NCBI RefSeq assembly: GCF_009697225.1
Contig: NZ_WIND01000014.1
Span: 1 to 64,000, forward strand
Reading direction: 5' to 3'
From: Halovulum marinum
GTDB taxonomy: Bacteria > Pseudomonadota > Alphaproteobacteria > Rhodobacterales > Rhodobacteraceae
Length of the DNA stretch: 64,000 bases
The notes under the pieces were generated by a model that saw nothing but the letters and a program-made list of their open reading frames with translations, was not told the origin of the DNA and ran no database searches. Positions 57,325-64,000 of the stretch are shown here, in pieces (positions within the stretch are counted from its first letter, which is position 1; each line of letters opens with the position of its first letter). Made by a program: the position numbers and the translations under genes.

Positions 57325-59667
57325 ATGAATGGCCGGACATCGCGCGGGGGGATGGCGATGCAGTGGATACCGGACGCGGTGCGCGGGAACTGGGGGCGGG
57401 TGCGCCCGCTGTTCCACCGCCTGTACGTCTACCGGGCGCATGTCTCGATCGCGCTGGGCGTCAGCCTGGCGCTGGTGGCGACCGGCCAGCTGCGCGAGAC
57501 GATGATCGTCAACGCCGAGTTCGTGGCGCTGCGGCTGGCGCAGATCTTCCCTGACGGCGACCCGGCGAAATTCGACGTCGGATCGCTGCGCGAGCTGCTG
57601 CTGCCCGGCATCACCCTCGAGGAGCTGGCGCGCACCACCTGGCCGGCGCTGCTGGTGGCGTTCCTGCCGGTCTGGCTGACCCTGCTGGCCCGCGCGCGCC
57701 ACGCCTTCGCGATCCGGCCGGTGCCGCCGCCGGGCCGGCTGATCACCGCGGTATGCTATCTGCCGCTGGCGGCGTTCGTGCTGACCCTGGGCCGGTTCGC
57801 GGTCTCGCCCGGCACCCATGCCGACTATGTGTCGGTCTATTGGCTGCTGCTGGCGCTGACGCTGGTTTCCGCCGGGCTCGCGGTGCTGGCCGACCGGCTG
57901 GCCCGGCGGCGCGACAGCCGCCGGCTGGCGGTGCGCCTTGGCGTCGGGCTGGCGGCGCTGACGCTGCTGGCGGTGGCGCTGCCGGGCTGGTTCGGGCAGA
58001 CAGCCGGCGCGCTGCCGGTGGTGGTTCTGTTCGCCGCGGCGCTGGCGGCGGTGGCCAACACCGTCGGCTGGATCGAGGACGAGACCGGCGTGCCGGTGAC
58101 GCTGCTGCTGCTGGGCTGGGTGGCGCTGGTCTCGGCGCTGGACTGGAACGACAACCACGAGATCCGGCTGGCCGCCGCGCCGGTGCCCGCGCATGTGCAG
58201 GCGCTCGAGGGCAGGCAGGCCAGCGGCCCCGAGGGCGCGGCGCAGCTGGAGCGGCTGTTCCGCGCCTGGCTGGCCTGCCGTCCGGACTATCTGCCGCCGG
58301 ACCGGCGCGCGCCGGACACCGCGCCCTACCAGGTCTACCTGGTGGCGGCGCAGGGCGGCGGGCTGTACGCCGCCTACCAGTCGGCGGTGCTGCTGGCGGA
58401 TCTGCAGGACCGGAACCCGGGCTTCGCGGCGCGCGTGTTCGCGCTCAGCGGCGTCTCGGGCGGCGCGGTCGGGGTCGGCGTCTTCGCCAGCCTGGTGCGC
58501 GAGCGCGGCGTGCTGGCCCCGGCCGGCGACGGCCGCTGCGGCCGGCCGACGGCGGCGACCGAGGTGCCCGAGGGCAGCGCTGTGCGCGTCGTGCGCACCG
58601 CGCTGCGCCAGGACTTCCTGTCACCGATGGGCACGGCGCTGCTGTTTCCCGACCTGCTGGCGCGCTTCGCGTTCTGGCCGGTGGGGATCGCCGACCGCGC
58701 CCGCGTTGCCGAGCGCCGGCTGGCCGCCGCCTTCGACGCCGCGCTCGAGGCCGAAGGCATCGTGCCCGCGGGGCAGGGGCTGGAGACGCCGATCCTGGCG
58801 CACTGGCGGCCCGGGGGCGACGCGCCGATGCTGCTGCTGAACACCACCGACGTGGCGACCGGCACGCGGATGATCGCGTCCAGCCCGCTGACGGCGTTTC
58901 CGTCCGGACGCGCGGTCACCTTCGCGCAGATGATGGGCTGCCGCGCCGGCGACGGCGCCTGCCGCGTGCCCTCGATCGCCGCCGCGTCGCTGCTCAGCGC
59001 GCGCTTCCCGCTGATCTCGCCGGCCGGGGCGGTGCGCCTGCCGAAGTGTACCGGCCAGCGCACGCGGCGCGAGTACTGCGACGCCGCGCCGGACGCGCCG
59101 CGGCCGAAGGCGCGCTTCGTCGACGGCGGCTACTACGAGAACTCGGGTCTGGACACGATTGCCGACCTGCTGGACGTGCTCAAGCCGCTGGAGACGCCGC
59201 TCGGGCTGGAGTTCGTGGTGCTGGCGTTCGACCTGGCGCAGCCGACCGAGCCGGTGCGCGCCTACGGGCTGGGCGAGCTGATGTCGCCGCTGCGGGCGTT
59301 CAACAACGCCCGTTCGGCGCGGACCCTGCCGGCGCGCGACCGGGTCCGCGCCCATGTCGCGCAGAACCTGATCCCGTTCAGCCTGGACATCCGCGAGCGC
59401 GGCTACACCCTGGGCTGGCTGCTGGCGACCGAGACCTTCTGCCGGATGGAGTACGACCTGGCGGTGGAACTGCCCTGCGAGGTGCGGATCACGCCGCGCA
59501 GCGGCGAGGACGCCTTCGTGCACAACGAGAACCGGGTCAACCGCGGCGTGGTGATCGCCGACAACGACCCGCTGCGCAGCCTCGAGTCGGTGCTGGAGCA
59601 GCCCGGCGATCCGGCGGACCTGCCGGCCCTGATGCAGAAGGTCGTGCCGCAGGCGGTCAGGCGCTGA
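57325..59667 (+). CDS. Membrane-anchored patatin-like phospholipase
   Basis: 780 residues. The first 280 residues carry about six hydrophobic segments (VSIALGVSLALVATG, WPALLVAFLPVWLTLLA, LITAVCYLPLAAFVLTL and others). The patatin domain follows: oxyanion-type AAQGGGLYAAY, nucleophile elbow ALSGVSGGAVGVG with Ser near 377, and catalytic Asp in FVDGGYYENSG near 599. It likely cleaves membrane lipids from the cytoplasmic side. The start at 57325 has GGGGCAGGA upstream, but 57352 or 57358 are also possible. Confidence 0.85.
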   Translation: MNGRTSRGGMAMQWIPDAVRGNWGRVRPLFHRLYVYRAHVSIALGVSLALVATGQLRETMIVNAEFVALRLAQIFPDGDPAKFDVGSLRELLLPGITLEELARTTWPALLVAFLPVWLTLLARARHAFAIRPVPPPGRLITAVCYLPLAAFVLTLGRFAVSPGTHADYVSVYWLLLALTLVSAGLAVLADRLARRRDSRRLAVRLGVGLAALTLLAVALPGWFGQTAGALPVVVLFAAALAAVANTVGWIEDETGVPVTLLLLGWVALVSALDWNDNHEIRLAAAPVPAHVQALEGRQASGPEGAAQLERLFRAWLACRPDYLPPDRRAPDTAPYQVYLVAAQGGGLYAAYQSAVLLADLQDRNPGFAARVFALSGVSGGAVGVGVFASLVRERGVLAPAGDGRCGRPTAATEVPEGSAVRVVRTALRQDFLSPMGTALLFPDLLARFAFWPVGIADRARVAERRLAAAFDAALEAEGIVPAGQGLETPILAHWRPGGDAPMLLLNTTDVATGTRMIASSPLTAFPSGRAVTFAQMMGCRAGDGACRVPSIAAASLLSARFPLISPAGAVRLPKCTGQRTRREYCDAAPDAPRPKARFVDGGYYENSGLDTIADLLDVLKPLETPLGLEFVVLAFDLAQPTEPVRAYGLGELMSPLRAFNNARSARTLPARDRVRAHVAQNLIPFSLDIRERGYTLGWLLATETFCRMEYDLAVELPCEVRITPRSGEDAFVHNENRVNRGVVIADNDPLRSLESVLEQPGDPADLPALMQKVVPQAVRR

Positions 59668-59697
59668 CCGGGCCCCGCCGCGCCCGGCAAGCCGGGG

Positions 59698-60333
59698 CTA
59701 GCGGTCGGGATCGACCAGGCCCAGCCCGCGCAGGTAGATGCCGACGCCGGTCTCCAGCAGCTCCTCGGCGTCGAACGGGGTCTTGGAGCCGGGCTGCGAG
59801 CGCGCGAACAGCTCGACCACGCCGTGCGACATCGCCCAGATGTGGTGGCTGATCATCGTCGCCGGCGGCCGCCGGTCGCGCGGCATCCGCGCGATCAGCG
59901 CCTCGGCGGCGCGGGTCATCACCGTGAAGGCGCGGTCGGCGGCCAGCTTCAGCTCCGGGTTGGCGGCGATGCCGACGCCGCTTTCGAACATGGTGATGTA
60001 GTAGCCGGGGAACTTGCGCGCGAACGCCAGGTAGGCGCGCCCGGTCGCCTCGAACCCCGCCAGCGGCGAGCCGGGGGCGGTGGCGAAGGCATGCTCCAGC
60101 AGGTCGCCGAACATCTCGAAACCCTCGCGGGCGGCCTCCTCGATGATCTCCTCGCGGTTCTTGAAGTGGCGGTAGGGCGCGCCCGGGCTGACCCCGGCGC
60201 GGCGCGCGGCCTCGGCCACGGTGAAGCCGTAGGGCCCTTTCTCGACCACCAGTTCCAGCACCGCGTCGACCAGCGCGCGGCGCAGGTTGCCGTGGTGATA
60301 GCCGCGGCGCGAGGTGGTCTGGTCGCTGGCCAT
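59698..60333 (-). CDS. TetR/AcrR family transcriptional regulator
   Basis: 211 residues. The N-terminal HTH is RRALVDAVLELVVEKGPYGFTVAEAARRAGVSPGAPYRHFKNREEIIEEAA (about 18-68). The ligand domain contains HHIWAMSHGVVELFA, a WHG-type motif. It converges on the patatin gene and precedes nothing obvious of its own on that strand; ppk2 lies upstream on the same strand. Target and ligand are unknown, though the palindrome at 57222 is one candidate. Confidence 0.92.
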   Translation of the reverse strand: MASDQTTSRRGYHHGNLRRALVDAVLELVVEKGPYGFTVAEAARRAGVSPGAPYRHFKNREEIIEEAAREGFEMFGDLLEHAFATAPGSPLAGFEATGRAYLAFARKFPGYYITMFESGVGIAANPELKLAADRAFTVMTRAAEALIARMPRDRRPPATMISHHIWAMSHGVVELFARSQPGSKTPFDAEELLETGVGIYLRGLGLVDPDR

Positions 60334-60384
60334 GTCAGGCCGGTCGGCCCGCGGCGGCGGGCGGGGCAGGGACGCGGGGCGCGC

Positions 60385-61260
60385 TCATACCATCCCCATC
60401 TCGGACGGCGTGCCGCAGATCTTCGGGTCCGGCGCGTCGACCTCCAGCCCCGGCACCGGCAGCCGCGACAGCACCGCGCGGATCGCCGCCAGGCGCGCGC
60501 GCTTCTTGTCGTCCGAGCGCACCACCGTCCACGGCGCCTCGGGGCTGTCGCTGGCGACGAAGGTCTGGGTGATCGCCTGGGTGTACTCGTCCCACAGCGC
60601 CAGCCCCTTGACGTCGATCCCGGACAGCTTCCAGTGCTTCAGCGGGTCCTTCTCGCGCTTCAGGAACCGCTTCAGCTGCTCGGCGCGGCCGACGGTCAGC
60701 CACAGCTTGATCAGGTGGATGCCGTCGCCGGCCAGCATCGCCTCGAAATCGTTGACCTGCGCGAAGAAGCGCGCGCGCTCCTCGTCGGTGCAGAAGCCGA
60801 ACACCTTCTCGACCACGCCGCGGTTGTACCAGGAGCGGTCGAAGAAGGCGATCTGCCCGGCCGCGGGCAGGTGCGCGACGTAGCGCTGGAAATACCATTG
60901 CCCGCGCTCGACGTCCGACGGCTTGGACAGCGCCACGACATGCGCGACGCGCGGGTTGAGGTTCTCGCGGAAGCGCTTGATGGTGCCGCCCTTGCCGGCG
61001 GCGTCGCGGCCCTCGAACACCACCGCGACGCGCGCGCCGGTGCTCTGCGCCCAGATCTGCGTGCGCATCAGCGCGATCTGCAGCGCCTCCATCTGCCGCT
61101 CGTAGTCGTCGCGGTCGATCTCGCAGTCGTAGGGATAGTCCGGGTCGAGGATCTCGTCCTTGCCGGCGGTCTCGATCCGCTTGCGCACCGCCTTCGGCGC
61201 CTCCTTCTCGAAGTAGCGGCTGATGGCGGCGTCGAACGGCTTGTCGAAGTCGTCGGTCAT
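60385..61260 (-). CDS. ppk2: Polyphosphate kinase 2
   Basis: 291 residues. Walker A is [11 protein letters not shown] (82-92) and Walker B is [15 protein letters not shown] with Asp141, the single-domain PPK2 pattern. It makes GTP or ATP from polyphosphate, or the reverse. The start at 61260 is preferred because AGGGA lies six bases upstream; 61266 would place the ATG against the ribosome site. It lies 51 bases upstream of the TetR gene and 57 bases downstream of the hydrolase gene. Confidence 0.94.
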   Translation of the reverse strand: MTDDFDKPFDAAISRYFEKEAPKAVRKRIETAGKDEILDPDYPYDCEIDRDDYERQMEALQIALMRTQIWAQSTGARVAVVFEGRDAAGKGGTIKRFRENLNPRVAHVVALSKPSDVERGQWYFQRYVAHLPAAGQIAFFDRSWYNRGVVEKVFGFCTDEERARFFAQVNDFEAMLAGDGIHLIKLWLTVGRAEQLKRFLKREKDPLKHWKLSGIDVKGLALWDEYTQAITQTFVASDSPEAPWTVVRSDDKKRARLAAIRAVLSRLPVPGLEVDAPDPKICGTPSEMGMV

Positions 61261-61317
61261 GAACATTCCCTGCTGGCGGCCCGGCGGAGGATAGGCCGCC
61301 GCGCCCGGCAGGGCAAC

Positions 61318-62259
61318 TCAGAGCCGGGCGTTCAGCCGCGCCAGCGCGGCGGCGACCGCGCCGGTGGCGACGTGGTGCGGCATGTGGCCGATGCCGGCCA
61401 GCCGGTCGTAGCGCACGTCCGGCAGCTGCCGCGCCAGCAGGTCCGAGTGGATCGCCGCGCCGACCACCTCGTCGGCGTCGCCGTGCACCAGCTCCACCGG
61501 CATCCGCAGCGTGCCGTAGCGCGGCACCATGCGCCGGATGTGGCCCTTCAGCCGGGTCAGGTCGCGGGCGTTGGCGCGCAGCGTCTCGGGGCGCAGCGCC
61601 AGCCGCGCGCCGATCTGCTCGGCATAGCCGGGCGGCGGCGACTGCGGCGCGAACACCCGGGCGATGGCGCCCTTCACCGCGTCCTCGCCGACCAGACCGG
61701 GGGCGAGCCCGGCGAAGAGCGGCCCGGTCACCGGGTTCGCGGCCAGCTCGTAGACCAGCCCGACACCGCCGTCCCACACCTGGCTGGGGGCGGCGATCGC
61801 CAGCAGCCCGCTGACGCTGTCCGGCGCGTCCAGCGCCCAGGCCAGCGCCACCGAGCCGCCGTAGGAATGGCCGACCAGATGCGCCCGGCCGAAGCCCAGC
61901 TTCGCCGCCGCGGCGCGCATCAGCCGGGCCTGCACGAACGGGTCGCTGCCGCCGCGCGCCGGCCGCTCGGAAAAGCCCAGGCCGGGGCGGTCGAACAGCA
62001 GCAGCGTGTTGCTGCGCGCCAGCGTCTCGGCCGGGCCGATGGTCCAGTCGCGCATGTTGCCGCTGGCGCCGTGGATCACCACCGCCTTGGGGCCGCGGCC
62101 CATGGTGCGGTAGTGCAGGCGCAGGCCCTCGACCTCGACGAACTCGCCGCGCGCGGCGGCGGCGTCCGGGGCCGCGCCGCGCCCGCCGGTGCAGGCGGCA
62201 AGCAGTCCCGCGCCCAGCGCGGCGGCGGCGCCCAGGGCGCGGCGGCGGTCAGGCCGCAC
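61318..62259 (-). CDS. Alpha/beta hydrolase lipoprotein
   Basis: 313 residues with a GTG start at 62259 overlapping the metA stop by 11 bases. The N-terminus has a lipoprotein signal ([19 protein letters not shown], lipobox LAAC). Alpha/beta-hydrolase motifs: oxyanion [12 protein letters not shown], nucleophile [11 protein letters not shown], acid in [12 protein letters not shown] and His in GIGHMPHHV. Substrate unknown. The overlap with metA suggests coupled expression, but not a shared reaction. Confidence 0.88.
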   Translation of the reverse strand: MRPDRRRALGAAAALGAGLLAACTGGRGAAPDAAAARGEFVEVEGLRLHYRTMGRGPKAVVIHGASGNMRDWTIGPAETLARSNTLLLFDRPGLGFSERPARGGSDPFVQARLMRAAAAKLGFGRAHLVGHSYGGSVALAWALDAPDSVSGLLAIAAPSQVWDGGVGLVYELAANPVTGPLFAGLAPGLVGEDAVKGAIARVFAPQSPPPGYAEQIGARLALRPETLRANARDLTRLKGHIRRMVPRYGTLRMPVELVHGDADEVVGAAIHSDLLARQLPDVRYDRLAGIGHMPHHVATGAVAAALARLNARL

Positions 62260-63169
62260 CGATGTCGTCCAGCGCGTAGGGGGTGGTCTGGTAGATCTGG
62301 TTGACCCAGTTGCCGTACAGCAGGTGGCCGTGCGAGCGCCAGCGGTTCTCGGGCGTGCGCGCCGGATCGTTGCCGGGGAAATAGTTCACCGGCGGCTCGA
62401 TCCTTTCGCCGCCGGCGACGTCGCGGTCGTACTCCTGCTTCAGCGTGTCGCTGTCGTACTCGAGGTGGTTGAACATGTAGAGCGCCCGGTGCGCCGGATC
62501 GTCCACCAGGCAGGGGCCGACCTCGTCGGACTGCATCAGGATCTCGAGATCCGGGTTGGCGCGGATGTCCGACACGCGCATTTCGGTCCAGCGGCTGACC
62601 GGCACCACGAAATCGTCCGAGAAGCCGCGCAGATAGGGCGAGGCCGGCGCCAGGTTGCGGTGCCGGAAACAGCCGAACGCCTTGCGCGCCAGCCGGTCCT
62701 TGTGCACACCGTGAAAGTGGTTGAGCATCGCCATGCCGCCCCAGCACACGCCCATGGTGTGGTGCACGTTGGTCTGGGTCCAGTCGAAGATCTCGCGCAG
62801 CTCGTCGTAGTAGGTCACGTCGCCGAACTCGAGATGCTCGATCGGCGCGCCGGTGATGATCAGCCCGTCGAACTTGCGGTGCTTCATCTCCTGGAACGGG
62901 TGGTAGAACGCCTCCATGTGCTCGGCCGAGGTGTTCCGCGTCTCGTGGTGCGACATGCGGATCAGGCTCAGGTCGATCTGCAGCGGCGTCGCGCCGATCA
63001 CCCGCGCGAACTGGGTCTCGGTCAGCGCCTTCTTCGGCATCAGGTTCAGCAGCGCGATCTGCATCGGGCGGATGTCCTGGCGCGCGGCGCGGTCCTCGGT
63101 CATCACCATCACGCCTTCGCGCTCGAGCACGTCGAAGGCGGGCAGGTCTGACGGGATCTTGATCGGCAT
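62249..63169 (-). CDS. metA: Homoserine O-acyltransferase MetA (predicted acetyltransferase)
   Basis: 306 residues, with no gap against MetA numbering. Catalytic residues fit exactly: Cys142 (GVCWGG), His235 and Glu237 (FNHLEYD). Residue 111 is Glu (GAPIEHLEF); published work on MetA links Glu111 to acetyl-CoA and Gly111 to succinyl-CoA use, so this should be a homoserine O-acetyltransferase. It activates homoserine for methionine synthesis in the cytoplasm. The start at 63169 is supported by conserved [11 protein letters not shown]. Confidence 0.94.
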   Translation of the reverse strand: MPIKIPSDLPAFDVLEREGVMVMTEDRAARQDIRPMQIALLNLMPKKALTETQFARVIGATPLQIDLSLIRMSHHETRNTSAEHMEAFYHPFQEMKHRKFDGLIITGAPIEHLEFGDVTYYDELREIFDWTQTNVHHTMGVCWGGMAMLNHFHGVHKDRLARKAFGCFRHRNLAPASPYLRGFSDDFVVPVSRWTEMRVSDIRANPDLEILMQSDEVGPCLVDDPAHRALYMFNHLEYDSDTLKQEYDRDVAGGERIEPPVNYFPGNDPARTPENRWRSHGHLLYGNWVNQIYQTTPYALDDIGAA

Positions 63170-63199
63170 CGGCGGTCCGGGTCTGCTGTGCAAGGGTCC

Positions 63200-64000
63200 T
63201 TACATCGCGGCTTTGCCGCCCGAGGGCAAGGCCCGGGCGATCAGCCGCTCGAAATCGTGAGCGCTGCTTACCTGCGCGATGTCCTCGGCCTCGACGGTCA
63301 CGCCCCAGCGCTCGGCGATCGCGGCGTAGATCGGCAGCCGGTGCTCCAGCAGCCGGCGGAAGCCCCAGCGGATGAACGCGTCCGGATCGACCCGCGCCTC
63401 GGCCACGCCCTCGGCGGCAAGATACTCGGCCCAGATCGCGCGCAGGAAGTCCTCCTGGTAGTACATCGGCTTCGGGGCGCGGTCGAACCGCGCCGCCAGC
63501 GCCTCGACATGCGCCTCGGTGCCGCGGATCCAGACCGGCAGGATCTTCGCGCTCAGCGGCTGCAGCACCGGATCCTCGGGATCGTCCGGGTCGACCACCT
63601 CGCACAGGCTGCCCGAGGTGTCGCAGACGAAATGCGAATAGCCATAGATCGCCTCGGCCTTGTCGGCGAAGGCCAGCGCGTCCAGCGTCGCGGCGATCTC
63701 GGCCTCGCGGTGCAGGCGCTGGCGGCGGACGTATTCCTCGAACGGGATGCCGCCCTTGTCCGGATCGCCCGGCTTGCCGAGATAGGTCGACAGCGGCGAC
63801 AGGTTCTTGAACGTCAGGTTCGAGGCGATGTAGATCGAATCCGACATCAGCAGCTCGCGCAGGAACGGGTTGCGCATCGCCTCGCGCTTGAAGTTGTCGA
63901 CGATGTGCTCGCCCATGTAGCGCGTGCCGATGCGGAAATCGACCGAGTAGTGGAACCACGCGCCGCCCTCGCGCAGCAGGTTCGAGACATGCGTCTTGCC
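63200..64000 (-). CDS. Conserved ATPase-like protein, 5' end beyond the window
   Basis: 267 codons visible, ending with TAA at 63200; the frame is open to the window edge. The first visible residues GKTHVSNLLREGGAWFHYSVDFR look like the end of a P-loop (GKT) followed by a conserved Rhodobacterales segment, so only a short N-terminus is missing. Other features are YIASNLTFKNLSPLSTYLGKPGDPDKGGIPFEEY and YGYSHFVCDTSGSLCEVVDPDDP. Its function is not known to me. The 30-base gap to metA suggests an operon. Confidence 0.8.
   Translation of the reverse strand, partial: GKTHVSNLLREGGAWFHYSVDFRIGTRYMGEHIVDNFKREAMRNPFLRELLMSDSIYIASNLTFKNLSPLSTYLGKPGDPDKGGIPFEEYVRRQRLHREAEIAATLDALAFADKAEAIYGYSHFVCDTSGSLCEVVDPDDPEDPVLQPLSAKILPVWIRGTEAHVEALAARFDRAPKPMYYQEDFLRAIWAEYLAAEGVAEARVDPDAFIRWGFRRLLEHRLPIYAAIAERWGVTVEAEDIAQVSSAHDFERLIARALPSGGKAAM

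Noticed and set aside
59824-62304. 826-codon + strand open frame opposite the TetR, ppk2 and hydrolase genes
   Set aside because: Low-complexity Arg/Ala/Gly/Gln composition and no ribosome site. The three minus-strand genes have complete motifs.

Overview
The window is very GC-rich (about 70%) and densely coded. Short gaps, many ATGA or GTG stop/start overlaps and frequent same-strand operons are typical of an alphaproteobacterium. The gene content points to Rhodobacterales (Roseobacter/Paracoccaceae type): TRAP and ABC uptake systems, a B12-dependent ribonucleotide reductase, Bpt aminoacyl-transferase, a DUF2852 protein, a cold-shock protein with two domains, and an acetolactate synthase in which the usual GDG motif reads GEA. 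This assignment is inferred from family content, not from a search.

Layout. 0-8 kb: a frameshifted cytochrome P450, a PLP-dependent trans-sulfuration enzyme, and a C4-dicarboxylate TRAP locus (dctB-dctR/D-dctPQM). The sensor kinase gene in this locus is scrambled by an internal inversion. 8-18 kb: housekeeping genes (metallo-hydrolase, gpt, fabI, pdxH, cold-shock gene, DUF192), a tRNA-Pro(TGG), an SDR, betB, a Nudix protein and a Na/Pi-type transporter. 18-23 kb: a DeoR/GlpR-like regulator and a glycerol-3-phosphate ABC operon (ugpBAEC), with an in-frame amber codon in ugpB. 23-31 kb: a phosphate-binding-like/OmpA fusion, an aldose epimerase, a secreted unknown protein and nrdJ. 31-49 kb: a large accessory catabolic region. 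49-64 kb: ilvIH with a leader-peptide attenuator, an orphan TRAP binding protein, two sulfotransferase-like proteins, bpt, RDD and DUF2852 proteins, a membrane patatin, a TetR regulator, ppk2, a lipoprotein hydrolase, metA and a partial ATPase at the right edge.

How parts work together. The 31-49 kb region holds two gene sets that together resemble the Pseudomonas itaconate-degradation cluster. One set is an acyl-CoA dehydrogenase, MmgE/PrpD, a FAS1-like hydratase and a LysR regulator. The other is a CitE-type lyase, a family III CoA-transferase and a class I fumarase/mesaconase. Between them lies a complete branched-chain-type ABC importer with a periplasmic cyclase-family hydrolase, a zinc alcohol dehydrogenase, an aldehyde dehydrogenase and an SDR. 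This layout suggests an uptake-and-oxidation module feeding a C5-dicarboxyl-CoA pathway; the actual substrate is not readable from the sequence.

Most notable observations: (1) the inversion with two losses inside dctB; (2) a leaderless ilv leader peptide with Val-Val-Leu-Ile codons, a promoter and a terminator ahead of ilvI; (3) the split itaconate-like gene set; (4) hairpins placed between binding-protein and permease genes in all three multicomponent uptake operons; (5) palindromic operators upstream of dctP and between DUF2852 and the patatin gene. No CRISPR array, insertion sequence, prophage or rRNA was seen.
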